The notes: generated from the sequence alone by a model not told the origin. A stretch of 64,000 nucleotides of DNA from Planctomycetota bacterium (GCA_023954375.1 JAMLIC010000013.1:62001-126000); one strand, 5' to 3'. Counted from the stretch's first letter, positions 54,435 through 62,855 are shown. Numbers and translations are program-made.

Positions 54435-54454
54435 TTATGCCGCGCGCGGCATAA
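54435..54454. repeat. 20-bp palindrome at left end of RIT element
   Basis: TTATGCCGCGCGCGGCATAA is perfectly self-complementary. It lies outside the left inverted repeat, and a partial copy (GATTATGCCGCGCG) follows the ritC stop at the right end. It is a likely binding site for a pair of recombinase subunits. Confidence 0.7.
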
Positions 54455-54457
54455 CCA

Positions 54458-54495
54458 GCATTATGCCGACCTCCGGGTTATGCCGACTCGGCGGG
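54458..54495 (+). repeat. Left terminal inverted repeat of RIT element
   Basis: 38 bases containing two TTATGCCGAC half-sites separated by CTCCGGG. It matches the reverse complement of 57747-57784 except at two positions. Confidence 0.9.
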
Positions 54496-54597
54496 CAGAG
54501 CCTCGCTGCCTTGAGCAAGTGGCGGTGACGCGAGCGGCATAATCCGACGCCAGGCGATCGTCGCCTCCGACCGGCCGAGTGGCCGGAAGGGGGAGAG

Positions 54598-55806
54598 ATG
54601 GTCGGTCCGTCAGACGTTCGCTTGACCGGTCCGTTGGCCCGCTTCGGTGAGGGCCTTTGGGCTGACTTGCTGGAGCGCGGCTACACACCGTTGTCCGCGA
54701 GGAACCTGCTCCGGCTGATGGCCAGCCTGAGCCGCTGGCTTGACGAGAGGCGGCTCGCGCCTGGCGAGTTCTCGTCTGGCCGTGTCTTGGAGTTCGTCGC
54801 GTATCGACGCGAAGGCTATTCGGTCTTCCGCTCCCTTCGCGGAGTCGAGCCGGTCATTCGCTTTCTTCGGAGCACCGGCGCCGTTCCGCCCGCAGATCCA
54901 CCGAAGGCGGACGCGAGCCCCCTCGGTCGGCTCCTACGCCAGTACGAGGCCTACCTCGTTCGGGAGCGAGAGCTCAGGCTGAGCACGGTGAACTGGTACG
55001 CCCGGGTCGCGCGCGAGTTCTTGGCTCCCCCGGGCAGTGCTACCAGCCTCGGGCTGAGGCGCCTCAAGGCTGCTGACGTGACGGCCTTCGTCCTGCGCGA
55101 GGCACGATCGATCAGCGTCGCTCAGGTGACACTGAAGGTCACAGCGCTCCGTTCGTTCCTTCGCTACGCGTTCGTGGAGGGGCTGGTTCCGCACGATCTG
55201 GCGCTTGCAGTCCCAGCCATCGCCGGGTGGCGCCTCGCCGGGCTGCCCAAGGCGTTGCCGGCTGACGTGCCGAAACGATTGCTCGGCAGCTGCGATCGAA
55301 GGAGCCCATGCGGGCTCCGTGACTACGCCGTGCTCCTCCTCCTGCTTCGGCTTGGCTTGCGCGTTGGCGAAGTCGCGGCCAGCAGGCTCGAGGACATCGA
55401 TTGGCAGCGCGGCGAGGTGCTCGTACGGGGCAAGGGCGCCCGCAGGGACCGGCTGCCCATGCCAGAGGACGTCGGCCAGGCCATCGTGGCGTATCTCCAG
55501 CGCGGTCGCCCAAAGACCGCTTCGCGAGCGCTGTTCGTGCGCACGCGAGCCCCTCATGTCGACCTCACGGCCGGAGCGGTGAAGGGGATCGTGACGAAGG
55601 CGGGGCGAAGCCTCGGCATGTCCCCGTTGGGAGCTCATCGCCTCCGCCATACGGCCGCATGCGAGATGCTTCGCCGCGGCGCATCGCTGCCGGAGATCGG
55701 CCAGGTCCTCCGCCATCGCGCCATCGACACCACGGCGATCTACGCGAAGGTCGACCGCGGATCGCTCCGCACCCTCGTTCGCTCTTGGCCCGGAGCGGCG
55801 GAGTGA
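54598..55806 (+). CDS. ritA: Tyrosine recombinase, first of RIT trio
   Basis: A 402-residue integrase-family recombinase. The N-terminal SAM-like DNA-binding domain spans about 115-215 (YEAYLVRERELRLSTVNWYAR). Catalytic residues: Arg in GLRVGEVAASRL, Lys in VRGKGARRDRLPMP, H-x-x-R in GAHRLRHTA, His in LRHRAIDTT and the nucleophile Tyr in AIYAKVD. It has an extra N-terminal roughly 100 residues (LADLLERGYTPLSARNLLRLM-like, LSRWLDERRL) usual for this member of the trio. AAGGGGGAGAG precedes the ATG, with a 6-bp hairpin just before it (54571-54586). It overlaps the second gene by GTGA. Confidence 0.92.
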   Translation: MVGPSDVRLTGPLARFGEGLWADLLERGYTPLSARNLLRLMASLSRWLDERRLAPGEFSSGRVLEFVAYRREGYSVFRSLRGVEPVIRFLRSTGAVPPADPPKADASPLGRLLRQYEAYLVRERELRLSTVNWYARVAREFLAPPGSATSLGLRRLKAADVTAFVLREARSISVAQVTLKVTALRSFLRYAFVEGLVPHDLALAVPAIAGWRLAGLPKALPADVPKRLLGSCDRRSPCGLRDYAVLLLLLRLGLRVGEVAASRLEDIDWQRGEVLVRGKGARRDRLPMPEDVGQAIVAYLQRGRPKTASRALFVRTRAPHVDLTAGAVKGIVTKAGRSLGMSPLGAHRLRHTAACEMLRRGASLPEIGQVLRHRAIDTTAIYAKVDRGSLRTLVRSWPGAAE

Positions 55807-56720
55807 GCGCTCTTCGTGGATTGCTCTCCGACTACCTCGAACTCCGACGCTCACTCGGCTTCAAGCTGGTCCGAGACGGTCAAGTCCTCCCCGGCTTCGT
55901 GACGTTCGTCGAAAAGTCCAGGCCTCGCCGGATCACGAACGCGAATGCCGCCGCGTGGGCGACGCAGCCGAGGGGTGCACCGGACTACCACGCTGCACGT
56001 CTCAGCATCGTGCGTGGATTCGCCGAGTACGTTCGCGCGCGAGACCCCCGTCACGAGGTCCCGCGGCCCGATCTCCTTCCTCATCGCTCCGTCCGCCGAG
56101 TGCCGTACGTGTACTCGGACGCCGACGTGCTGGCGGTCATGCGCGCCGCCAGGGAGCTGAGAGGACTACGTTCGCACACGTACACGACGTTGATTGGGCT
56201 GCTCGCGTGCACGGGCATGCGTGTGGGCGAGGCGATCGCGCTCGACAGCGACGATGTCGACCTCGCGGACGACGTACTCACGATCCGTCGTGGGAAGTTC
56301 GGCAAGTCACGCGAGGTCGCGTTGCACTTGACAACACGCGACGCCTTGAAGACGTACGCCAGGGCGCGTGACCGGTTCTTCCGTGGGCGCTCCAAGGCCG
56401 ACAGCTTCTTCGTGTCGCACGCCGGCACACGGCTCATCTACAACAATGTGCAGCTCACGTTCAGCCGGCTGCTGGCTGACGCGGCGGTCGGAGACTTGAG
56501 CCGTCGACCGCGACTCCACGATCTCCGCCACACCTTTGCCGTGCGGACACTGACGGACTGGTACCGCGCCAAAGCCGACATCGAGAAGCGGCTTCCAGTC
56601 CTGTCGACGTACCTCGGTCACGTCAGCCCGGCGTCGACGTACTGGTACCTGTCAACGACGCCCGAGCTCATGGGGCTTGCTGCGCAGCGCCTGGAGCGCG
56701 CGCTGGGGACGCTCCCATGA
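55803..56720 (+). CDS. ritB: Tyrosine recombinase, second of RIT trio
   Basis: A 305-residue recombinase. N-terminal domain LRGLLSDYLELRRSLGFKL (about 4-90). Catalytic region: TGMRVGEAIAL (Arg), IRRGKFGKSREVALH (Lys), RLHDLRHTFAVRTL (H-x-x-R), LGHVSPASTYWYLS (His and Tyr). GTG at 55803 overlaps the first gene's stop, and its own stop overlaps the third gene's ATG. It has the opening LELRRSLGFK seen in this position in other RIT elements. Confidence 0.92.
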   Translation: MSALRGLLSDYLELRRSLGFKLVRDGQVLPGFVTFVEKSRPRRITNANAAAWATQPRGAPDYHAARLSIVRGFAEYVRARDPRHEVPRPDLLPHRSVRRVPYVYSDADVLAVMRAARELRGLRSHTYTTLIGLLACTGMRVGEAIALDSDDVDLADDVLTIRRGKFGKSREVALHLTTRDALKTYARARDRFFRGRSKADSFFVSHAGTRLIYNNVQLTFSRLLADAAVGDLSRRPRLHDLRHTFAVRTLTDWYRAKADIEKRLPVLSTYLGHVSPASTYWYLSTTPELMGLAAQRLERALGTLP

Positions 56721-57709
56721 CGCCGCTCGCACCTCTCCTCGAAGCGTTCTTCACGGAGCGGCTGTTCAAGCAGCGACAGGCCAGCCCCCACACGATCAGC
56801 GCATACCGGGACACGTTTCGCCTACTACTCACCTTCGCCCAGCAGAAGCTCGGCAGGACCCCGTCGCAGTTGGAGCTCAAGGACCTCGACGCGCCCTTCG
56901 TCAGCGCCTTCCTGGACCAGCTCCAGGGCAAGCGCGGCAACAGCGTGCGAACTCGCAACGCGAGGCTCGCAGCGATCCGCTCGTTCTTCCGCTACCTGTC
57001 CCTCGAAGAGCCAGGACACGCGGCGCACATCCAGCGCGTGCTGGGGATCCCGCAGAAGCGATCGGACCGCAACTTGATCGGCTTCCTTAACCGGCTGGAG
57101 GTCGACGCCTTGCTCTCGGCCCCTGACACGTCGACGTGGATAGGCCGCCGCGATCACACGCTGCTGCTCGTCGCAGTCCAGACGGGCCTGCGCGTGTCCG
57201 AGCTCGTTGGCCTGTGCGCCGAGCAACTCGTGCTCACCACCGGTCCGCACGTGCGCTGTCGTGGGAAGGGGCGCAAGGAGCGCTGCACCCCGCTCACGAA
57301 GCAGGCGACCAAGGCCCTCCGAGCGTGGCTCAACGAGCGAGCCGGCGGTCCCGCTGACCCGCTCTTCCCGACCCGCCGCGGCACGCGCCTGAGCCGTGAC
57401 GCCGTCGAGCGGCTCGTCGCGAAGTACACGCAGGCCGCGAGCGCGACCTGCCACTCGCTCGCCAAGAAGCGGGTGACGCCGCACGTGCTTCGCCACACGA
57501 CTGCCGTGCATCTCCTCCAGGCAGGGGTCGACCGCTCCGTGATCGCCCTCTGGCTCGGGCACGAGTCGGTCGAGACGACGCAGATGTACCTGGACGCCGA
57601 CCTGTCGACGAAGGAGGCGGCGCTCGAGAAGACCCGGCCCACGAACAGCCGCGCGGCTCGTCGTTACGCGCCCGGCGATCGGCTGCTCGCGTTCCTCTCG
57701 AGCCTCTGA
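56717..57709 (+). CDS. ritC: Tyrosine recombinase, third of RIT trio
   Basis: A 330-residue recombinase. N-terminal domain FFTERLFKQRQASPHTISAY (about 10-100). Catalytic region: TGLRVSELVGL (Arg), CRGKGRKERCTPLT (Lys), THVLRHTTAVHLL-like PHVLRHTTAVHLL (H-x-x-R), LGHESVETTQMYLDAD (His and Tyr). ATG overlaps the second gene's TGA (ATGA). The stop is followed within 3 bases by a TTATGCC motif of the right end. Confidence 0.93.
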   Translation: MTPLAPLLEAFFTERLFKQRQASPHTISAYRDTFRLLLTFAQQKLGRTPSQLELKDLDAPFVSAFLDQLQGKRGNSVRTRNARLAAIRSFFRYLSLEEPGHAAHIQRVLGIPQKRSDRNLIGFLNRLEVDALLSAPDTSTWIGRRDHTLLLVAVQTGLRVSELVGLCAEQLVLTTGPHVRCRGKGRKERCTPLTKQATKALRAWLNERAGGPADPLFPTRRGTRLSRDAVERLVAKYTQAASATCHSLAKKRVTPHVLRHTTAVHLLQAGVDRSVIALWLGHESVETTQMYLDADLSTKEAALEKTRPTNSRAARRYAPGDRLLAFLSSL

Positions 57710-57746
57710 TTATGCCGCGCGACATCCATAGGCCGCCGTCACGCAG

Positions 57747-57784
57747 CCCGCCAAGTCGGCATAATCCGGAGGTCGGCATAATGC
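57747..57784 (-). repeat. Right terminal inverted repeat of RIT element
   Basis: 38 bases with two GGCATAAT half-sites, the inverted copy of 54458-54495. Desaturase sequence resumes immediately after (CAGAACTACCAC at 57785). Confidence 0.9.
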
Positions 57785-57922
57785 CAGAACTACCACCTGA
57801 TCCACCACCTCTACCCGGGCGTGCCCTTCTACGGCTACGGGCGCGTCTGGCGCGCGCAGCGCGACGAGCTGCTCGTGGGGGGCGCCCGCGAGGTGCCGCT
57901 CGTGGGCCGGGTGGAGGCCTGA
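57785..57922 (+). pseudogene. Fatty-acid-desaturase-like gene, 3' part
   Basis: 45 codons and a stop reading QNYHLIHHLYPGVPFYGY and ending LVGRVEA. This supplies the third His box (QNYHLIHH) missing from the part at 53754-54430. It has no start of its own and cannot be translated as a desaturase unless the element is lost. The stop abuts the stop of the convergent kinase gene. Confidence 0.85.
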
Positions 57923-60073
57923 TCAGTCCACGTCGCCCGCCCACACCTCGACCCGCCCCGACCGCGTCCCGAGCAGCACCACCTCGTCGCCCGCGGGCGA
58001 CAGCTCGAGCGACCCGCCGGGCGCGGCGCAGGTCACGGCCCGCAGCTCGCGCCCGTCCGCGACCGACCACAGGCGGAGCTCGCCGCGCTCCTCGCCCGCG
58101 CGGCCGACCGGGGCGACCGAGCACAGGCGCGCGCCGTCGCGGCTGAAGGCCAGCCCCTTCACGCCGCCGCCATGCGCCGTCGGCTGGTGGAAGGCGCCCA
58201 GGTCGCGCGCGACGTCGGCCGAGGCGAGCTCGCGCGCGCCCGCGGGCCCCTCGATCGAGACGAGGAACACCTGGCCCGACGTCGAGCCGATCGCGAGCAG
58301 CCGCTCGTCGGGCGAGAGCGCCAGGCAGGAGACCTCCGTCACGAGCGCGAGGCGCCAGCGCTCGTCACCCGTGGCGAGGTCCCAGGCGACGAGGGCGTGC
58401 TCGACGCGGCCCTGGTCGCCGCCGGCGCTGAAGGGCTCGCCCGAGCAGGTGAGCAGGAGCCCGCCGCGCGTGAGCGCGACGGCGCGGATCGCCGAGCGCG
58501 TGCCGCCGACCTCCTCGCCCAGCCGCTTCGCCCGCAGGTCGACCAGCCGCACGCGGTGGAGGCCGTCCTCGGGCTGCCGGGGCGCCGCGAGGGCGATCGC
58601 GCCGTCGGGCGACAGCCCGAGCGCCGTCAGGTCGGGGACGATCGCGGCCGCGTGCGGGCGCGCGTCGGGGGCGAGCGCCTCGAGCCACACGAGCTGCCCG
58701 TCGCTGATCGCCGCCGCGACCCGGCGCCGATCGGCGCTCGCGGCCGTGCGGAAGACGCGGGTCCCGGCGCGCCAGCGCGCCGCCTCGGTCCACGCGCCGC
58801 CGTCGTCGCGCCACAGCCGCAGGGTCCCGTCCTCGCCGCCCGTGACCACCTGCCGCCCGTCGTCGCCGACGAAGTGGCCCGAGACGCGCCCACCCCCCTC
58901 GTGCGCAAGCCGGGCGACCGGCGCCGCCCGCCGCGCCTCGCGCAGGAGCCCGCGCACCTCCTCGGCGCCGGCGTGCTCGGGGAAGCGGCCCAGCCAGCGC
59001 TCCCCCAGCTCCCGCCGGCGCTCGCCGCGGGCCTGGCGCACGGCCTCGAGGTCCCGGCGCGCCGCCCGCGCCAGGGCGTCGTCGACCGGCGTCGCCGGGG
59101 AGCCCACCTCGACCGCCGGCGCCGCGGGCGCGGCGTCCGGCGCGCGCGGGACGGCGAGCGCGAGCAGGGCGGCCGCGCCGCCGGCCCCGGCGAGGCCCGC
59201 CAGCGCCAGCCGCCGCCGCCGCACCGCGCGCCGCGACGCCCTGGGCCGGGCGCGGACCTCGTCGAGGGCGCGCGCCAGGTCGCCCGCCGTCGCGAAGCGG
59301 CGCGCCGGGTCGCGGGCCATGGCCCGCGCGCACACCGCGTCGAGGGCCGCGGGCAGGTCGGGCGCGCGCCGCGACGGCACCGGCCGCTCCGCCGACAGGA
59401 CGAGCCCCACGACCTGGTGCACGGACGTGCTCCCCTGGTCGAGGGCGACCTCGCCCGTGAGGACCTCGTAGAGGATCAGGCCGAGGGCGTGCACGTCCGT
59501 GCGCGGCGATACGCCCGCGCGCGCGTCGACCTGCTCGGGCGCGATGTAGTGGGGCGTGCCCACGAGGGCGCCCGTGGCCGTGAGGCGCTCGTCGCGCTCG
59601 GGGGCGACCGCCAGCCCGAGGTCGATCACGACCGGGCGCCCGTCGGGGGTGACGATCACGTTGTGCGGCTTCAGGTCCCGGTGCACGATCCCCGCCGCGT
59701 GCAGGGCCTCGACGCCGCGGCACAGCGCGGCCACGAGCGCCGTCGCCTCGGGCCAGGGCAGCGGGCCCCGCGCGACCAGGTCGGCCAGCGGCCGCCCCTC
59801 GACGAGGTCCATGGCGAACCAGGGCGCCCCGTCCTCGGGTCGCACGCCGGACTCGTGGACCGCAACGACGTTGTCGTGGCGCACCTGCGCCAGGGCGCGC
59901 GCCTCGCGCTCGAAGCGGACCGCCGCCCGCGCCGCGGCCGGCCCGCGCGCTGCCGTCAGGAGCTTGACCGCCCGCACCGTGCCGAGCGCCGCATGCCGCG
60001 CGCGGTGGACCGTCCCCATCCCCCCCTGGCCGAGGAGGTCGAGGAGCTCGTACGGCCCGACGCGAACGGGCAC
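57923..60073 (-). CDS. Membrane Ser/Thr protein kinase with WD-repeat-like sensor
   Basis: A 716-residue protein. The N-terminal Hanks kinase (about 7-265) is intact: GQGGMGTV, K37, HRDLKPHN (131-138), DLG (151-153, in place of DFG), APE. A membrane helix lies at about 288-305. The last roughly 330 residues are WD40/propeller-like blades (HFVGDDGRQVVTGGEDGTLRLW, AFSRDGARLCSVAPVG, ELRLWSVADGREL). It should sense outside and phosphorylate inside. It is followed upstream (5') by the Nif3-like gene, 5 bases away. Confidence 0.9.
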   Translation of the reverse strand: MPVRVGPYELLDLLGQGGMGTVHRARHAALGTVRAVKLLTAARGPAAARAAVRFEREARALAQVRHDNVVAVHESGVRPEDGAPWFAMDLVEGRPLADLVARGPLPWPEATALVAALCRGVEALHAAGIVHRDLKPHNVIVTPDGRPVVIDLGLAVAPERDERLTATGALVGTPHYIAPEQVDARAGVSPRTDVHALGLILYEVLTGEVALDQGSTSVHQVVGLVLSAERPVPSRRAPDLPAALDAVCARAMARDPARRFATAGDLARALDEVRARPRASRRAVRRRRLALAGLAGAGGAAALLALAVPRAPDAAPAAPAVEVGSPATPVDDALARAARRDLEAVRQARGERRRELGERWLGRFPEHAGAEEVRGLLREARRAAPVARLAHEGGGRVSGHFVGDDGRQVVTGGEDGTLRLWRDDGGAWTEAARWRAGTRVFRTAASADRRRVAAAISDGQLVWLEALAPDARPHAAAIVPDLTALGLSPDGAIALAAPRQPEDGLHRVRLVDLRAKRLGEEVGGTRSAIRAVALTRGGLLLTCSGEPFSAGGDQGRVEHALVAWDLATGDERWRLALVTEVSCLALSPDERLLAIGSTSGQVFLVSIEGPAGARELASADVARDLGAFHQPTAHGGGVKGLAFSRDGARLCSVAPVGRAGEERGELRLWSVADGRELRAVTCAAPGGSLELSPAGDEVVLLGTRSGRVEVWAGDVD

Positions 60074-60078
60074 GCAGG

Positions 60079-61089
60079 TCAGACGTACGTGAACGGCTGC
60101 GTGCTCACGCCGCTGACGAGCACCTCGACCGGCTCGTCGGCGAGCGCCGCGCGCAGCCCCTCCGCCACCAGCTCCGGCGCCCGCCGCTCCGTGGCCCAGT
60201 GGCCGGCGTCGATCAGGGCGAGGCCGAGCGCGCGGGCGCGCAGGGCCGTGTGGTGGTCGACGTCGCCCGTGACCAGCACCTCCGCGCCGGCGGCGGCCGC
60301 CGCATCGACGTAGCGCCGCCCGTCGCCGGCGAGCACGGCGACGGTCAGGACGGGCGCCGCCGGGTCGCGCGCGACGAGGCGCGCCGCGGGCGCGCCCAGG
60401 GCGGCCTTGATCGCCTGCGCCAGCGCGCCGAGCGGCATGGCGCGCGGGAGCTGCCCCACGCGGCCGATCCCGTGGGGCGCCGCGTCGGACAGCAGCGGGA
60501 GGACGCGCGGCGGGGCGCCGCCCTCGAAGAGCTGCAGCCGCGAGGCCACGGCCGCGCTGCTCCGCCGCGGCGCGACGACGTGCACGTGCTGGCCCACCAC
60601 CTCGACGCGCGAGGCCCCGGCGGCGAACAGGGTCCGCTCGAGCGTGTCGACGTCGCCCGGCGGCCGGGGGCCGAGGAGCAGGACCGCCTCCGCCCGCCCG
60701 GTCTCCTCGAGCGGGCGGACGTCCGTGAGGCCGAGGCGCGCGGCCAGGTCGTCGTTGCCGCCGCCCGGCACGACGTCCAGCGCCGTGTGCGGCACGTAGA
60801 CGCTCACGTCGGCGCGCACGAGCGCGGCCAGGATCCGGCCGGCCGGCGTGTCCGTGCGCAGGTGCGGCAGCGGACGGAAGACGACCGCGTGGTGGCTGAC
60901 GACCAGCCCCGCGCCGCGGTCGCGCGCCTCCTCGGCGACCTCGAGCGTCAGGTCGAGGGTGCAGAGCACGCGCTCGACCTCGCCCGCGGCCGCGCCGACC
61001 TGCAGCCCCGTCGCGTCACCCTGGAGCGCCAGGTGCGGCGGGAAGAGCCCCTCGAGCGTGTCGATCACGCGCCTGCGTGGGACGGCCAT
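60079..61089 (-). CDS. Nif3-like dinuclear metal-center protein
   Basis: A 336-residue Nif3/YqfO-family protein (also called GTP cyclohydrolase I type 2 homologue). Metal ligands are visible in GLVVSHHAVVF, YVPHTALDVVPGGGND and DVDHHTALRARAL, DAGHWATE. An inserted middle domain (about 130-215) resembles the PII-like/CutA-type insert of long Nif3 proteins. The function of the family is unsettled (metal chaperone or hydrolase are proposed). GGGGGGAACGAG precedes the ATG. It is divergent from the Hsp20 pair. Confidence 0.9.
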   Translation of the reverse strand: MAVPRRRVIDTLEGLFPPHLALQGDATGLQVGAAAGEVERVLCTLDLTLEVAEEARDRGAGLVVSHHAVVFRPLPHLRTDTPAGRILAALVRADVSVYVPHTALDVVPGGGNDDLAARLGLTDVRPLEETGRAEAVLLLGPRPPGDVDTLERTLFAAGASRVEVVGQHVHVVAPRRSSAAVASRLQLFEGGAPPRVLPLLSDAAPHGIGRVGQLPRAMPLGALAQAIKAALGAPAARLVARDPAAPVLTVAVLAGDGRRYVDAAAAAGAEVLVTGDVDHHTALRARALGLALIDAGHWATERRAPELVAEGLRAALADEPVEVLVSGVSTQPFTYV

Positions 61090-61194
61090 GTCTCGTTCCC
61101 CCCGGGGCAGCGCCCCGGGCCATTGTGACGCCGCGGGTTGGCCTCGCGCCAGGGCCCGCCAGCGGGGCACGCGTCGTGCGGGGTCACCCCTCGA

Positions 61195-61210
61195 GCCCTC
61201 CGAGGAGGGC
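61195..61210 (+). promoter_or_regulatory. Hairpin in the 5' leader of the Hsp20 operon
   Basis: GCCCTCC-GA-GGAGGGC, a 7-bp inverted repeat, ends just before the ribosome site AGAGAGGAG of the first Hsp20 gene. The GGAG within its right arm could pair as part of a heat-sensitive leader, but this is only a possibility from position; no known thermometer motif (ROSE or fourU) or CIRCE element is seen. Confidence 0.3.
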
Positions 61211-61227
61211 AGAGAGGAGTTGAGACC

Positions 61228-61812
61228 ATGGTGTTCCTGCCCGAGTGGCGCCCGTTCGGACAGACGGGCCTGACGCGGCCCTCGTCGCTGTTCGACGAGA
61301 TGATCCGCGAGACGTTCCGCGACCTGGTGTCCCCCGGCGGCGAGGGCGCGGCGCTGACGCGCTACACGCCGCGGGTGAACGTGACCGAGACCGACGAGGC
61401 CTACGAGATCGAGTGCGAGGTCCCGGGCGTCGACCCCGAGGAGGTCAAGGTGACCCTCAGCGGCGACACGCTCACGGTCGCCGGCGAGAAGCGGCGCGAG
61501 GAGCAGCGCGAGGGCGACACGTGGCACGTCGTCGAGCGCAGCTACGGGTCGTTCCAGCGCAGCTTCACCTTCCCGGCGGCGGTCGACGGCGACAGCGTCG
61601 AGGCCACGAGCGAGCACGGCGTGCTGAAGGTCCGGGTCCTGAAGGCGAAGGAGCAGCAGCCGCGCCGGATCGAGGTCCGTCGCCAGGAGGGCGGCAAGCG
61701 CCAGCTGAGCACGACCGCGCAGGAGGTCGGCGGCGGCAAGGGTGGCCGCGCGCAGCAGCAGGAGGGCGAGACCCAGGGCGGCGGCGGCGGCGGGGGGCGC
61801 AAGAAGTCGTGA
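61228..61812 (+). CDS. Small heat-shock protein Hsp20
   Basis: A 194-residue Hsp20. The alpha-crystallin domain spans about 45-150 (NVTETDEAYEIECEVPGVDPEEVKV, LSGDTLTVAGEKR, SYGSFQRSFTFP, HGVLKVRVLKAKE with the terminal RRIEV-type motif). The tail is long, Gln/Gly-rich and ends GGGGGGGRKKS, unlike most Hsp20. It binds unfolding proteins as an ATP-free holdase. ATG at 61228 follows AGAGAGGAG. Its TGA overlaps the GTG of the next Hsp20 gene. Confidence 0.93.
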   Translation: MVFLPEWRPFGQTGLTRPSSLFDEMIRETFRDLVSPGGEGAALTRYTPRVNVTETDEAYEIECEVPGVDPEEVKVTLSGDTLTVAGEKRREEQREGDTWHVVERSYGSFQRSFTFPAAVDGDSVEATSEHGVLKVRVLKAKEQQPRRIEVRRQEGGKRQLSTTAQEVGGGKGGRAQQQEGETQGGGGGGGRKKS

Positions 61813-62777
61813 GCGCTCTCCGTCGCGGCGAGGGGGGCGGCACGCGGCCGCGCAAGCGCGGCGCGGCCGCCGAGGGGCGGAAGAAGGCCGCGGCGGGCGA
61901 GCGCCCGGGCGGCCGCAGCCGCTCGTCGGCCGCCGAGCGGGCGACGGGCAGGCGGCGCAAGGCCGAGGAGCCCGCGCCGTCGCCCGCGGTCGCGCGCCGC
62001 GTGGAGGCCGAGGCGCTCGGCGGGCTCGACCTCCTGCGCGGCCTGGTCCAGGACCTCCTCGCCCCGCGCCTGCCGGCGTTCGCCCCCGCCGTCGACCTGT
62101 GCGAGCGCGACGACGTGTTCGAGGTCGTCTGCGAGCTGCCGGGCGTCTCGCCGGACGACGTGCAGGTGAACGTCCACCGCGACCGGCTGACGATCGAGGG
62201 GGAGCGGCGGCCGCCCTCCCTGACCGAGGGCGAGGTCCTGCACCTCGCCGAGCGCGGGCAGGGGCGCTTCGTGCGCGCGTTCCGCCTGCCGATGGCGGTC
62301 GATCCCGACTCGGTCGAGGCCACCTACGCCGACGGCCTCCTGCGCGTGCGCGTGCGCAAGCCTCGCGCCGGGGCCCCGCGGCGGATCGAGGTCCGCGGCC
62401 GGGCGGGGAGGCCGTCCTCGGCGCCGGGGCACGTCGTCGACGAGCACCACCACGAGGAGGCCTTCCTCGCGGCCGACGCCTCGGGCGGCGTGCGCAGCGC
62501 GCGCCCGCCGGCCCACGGCAAGGACGAGGGGCCCATGCCCCTCGAGCGGCGGGAGGTCCCTCCGGCCGACGACCTGACGATCCCGCACGTCGGGGCGCGG
62601 CAGCGCCCGGTCGGCGGTCAGGGCGCCGAGCAGTCCGGGGCGGGCGGCCCGGCGTCGCAGCCGGGCGGCGACGCGCGGCGGCCGACGGCGATGAACGAGC
62701 CGCCGGGGGCCGAGACCCCGGTGCAGCCGAAGCTCGACCCGGAGGCCCAGAGCGGCGGACACGCGCGCGAGGAGTGA
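61809..62777 (+). CDS. Small heat-shock protein Hsp20 with long charged N- and C-terminal extensions
   Basis: A 322-residue Hsp20. The first roughly 60 residues are very basic (RPRKRGAAAEGRKKAAAGER). The alpha-crystallin domain spans about 93-200 (DLCERDDVFEVVCELPGVSPDDVQV, DRLTIEGERR, GRFVRAFRLPM, DGLLRVRVRKPR). The last 110 or so residues are a disordered, Pro/Gly/acidic tail (EEAFLAADASGG to SGGHAREE). Most Hsp20 are 140-190 residues. GTG start overlaps the first Hsp20 gene's stop. The basic end might tether it to nucleic acid or to acidic clients (inference). Confidence 0.88.
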   Translation: MSALRRGEGGGTRPRKRGAAAEGRKKAAAGERPGGRSRSSAAERATGRRRKAEEPAPSPAVARRVEAEALGGLDLLRGLVQDLLAPRLPAFAPAVDLCERDDVFEVVCELPGVSPDDVQVNVHRDRLTIEGERRPPSLTEGEVLHLAERGQGRFVRAFRLPMAVDPDSVEATYADGLLRVRVRKPRAGAPRRIEVRGRAGRPSSAPGHVVDEHHHEEAFLAADASGGVRSARPPAHGKDEGPMPLERREVPPADDLTIPHVGARQRPVGGQGAEQSGAGGPASQPGGDARRPTAMNEPPGAETPVQPKLDPEAQSGGHAREE

Positions 62778-62831
62778 TGCCACGCGGTCACGGCGCCGTC
62801 GCGTCGAGTGACGAGCGCTCCGAGGCGACGA

Positions 62832-62855
62832 AGGTCCAGGAGGTCCAGGAGGTCT
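62832..62855 (+). repeat. 9-bp tandem repeat in intergenic region
   Basis: AGGTCCAGG twice in a row followed by AGGTC, in the 130 bases between the Hsp20 operon and the sensor gene. It may be a local microsatellite or part of a dispersed extragenic repeat; only one copy is in the window. Confidence 0.35.

Larger units (their letters stand above)
54431..57784 (+). mobile_element. RIT (recombinase-in-trio) element
   Basis: About 3.35 kb holding three overlapping tyrosine-recombinase genes in one direction, flanked by a 38-bp inverted repeat (54458-54495 and 57747-57784, 36 of 38 matching). TTATGCC-type motifs recur at both ends. The left end has an extra 27 bases outside the repeat that contain a 20-bp palindrome. 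Base composition is visibly less GC-rich than the host. This is the known layout of RIT elements, which move by tyrosine recombinases alone. It is inserted in a desaturase gene; all three recombinase frames are intact. Confidence 0.9.

Noticed and set aside
53754..57922. An integron or phage origin for the three recombinases
   Set aside because: There are no cargo genes, attC-like array, phage genes or tRNA target; three overlapping recombinases with inverted ends fit a RIT element better.
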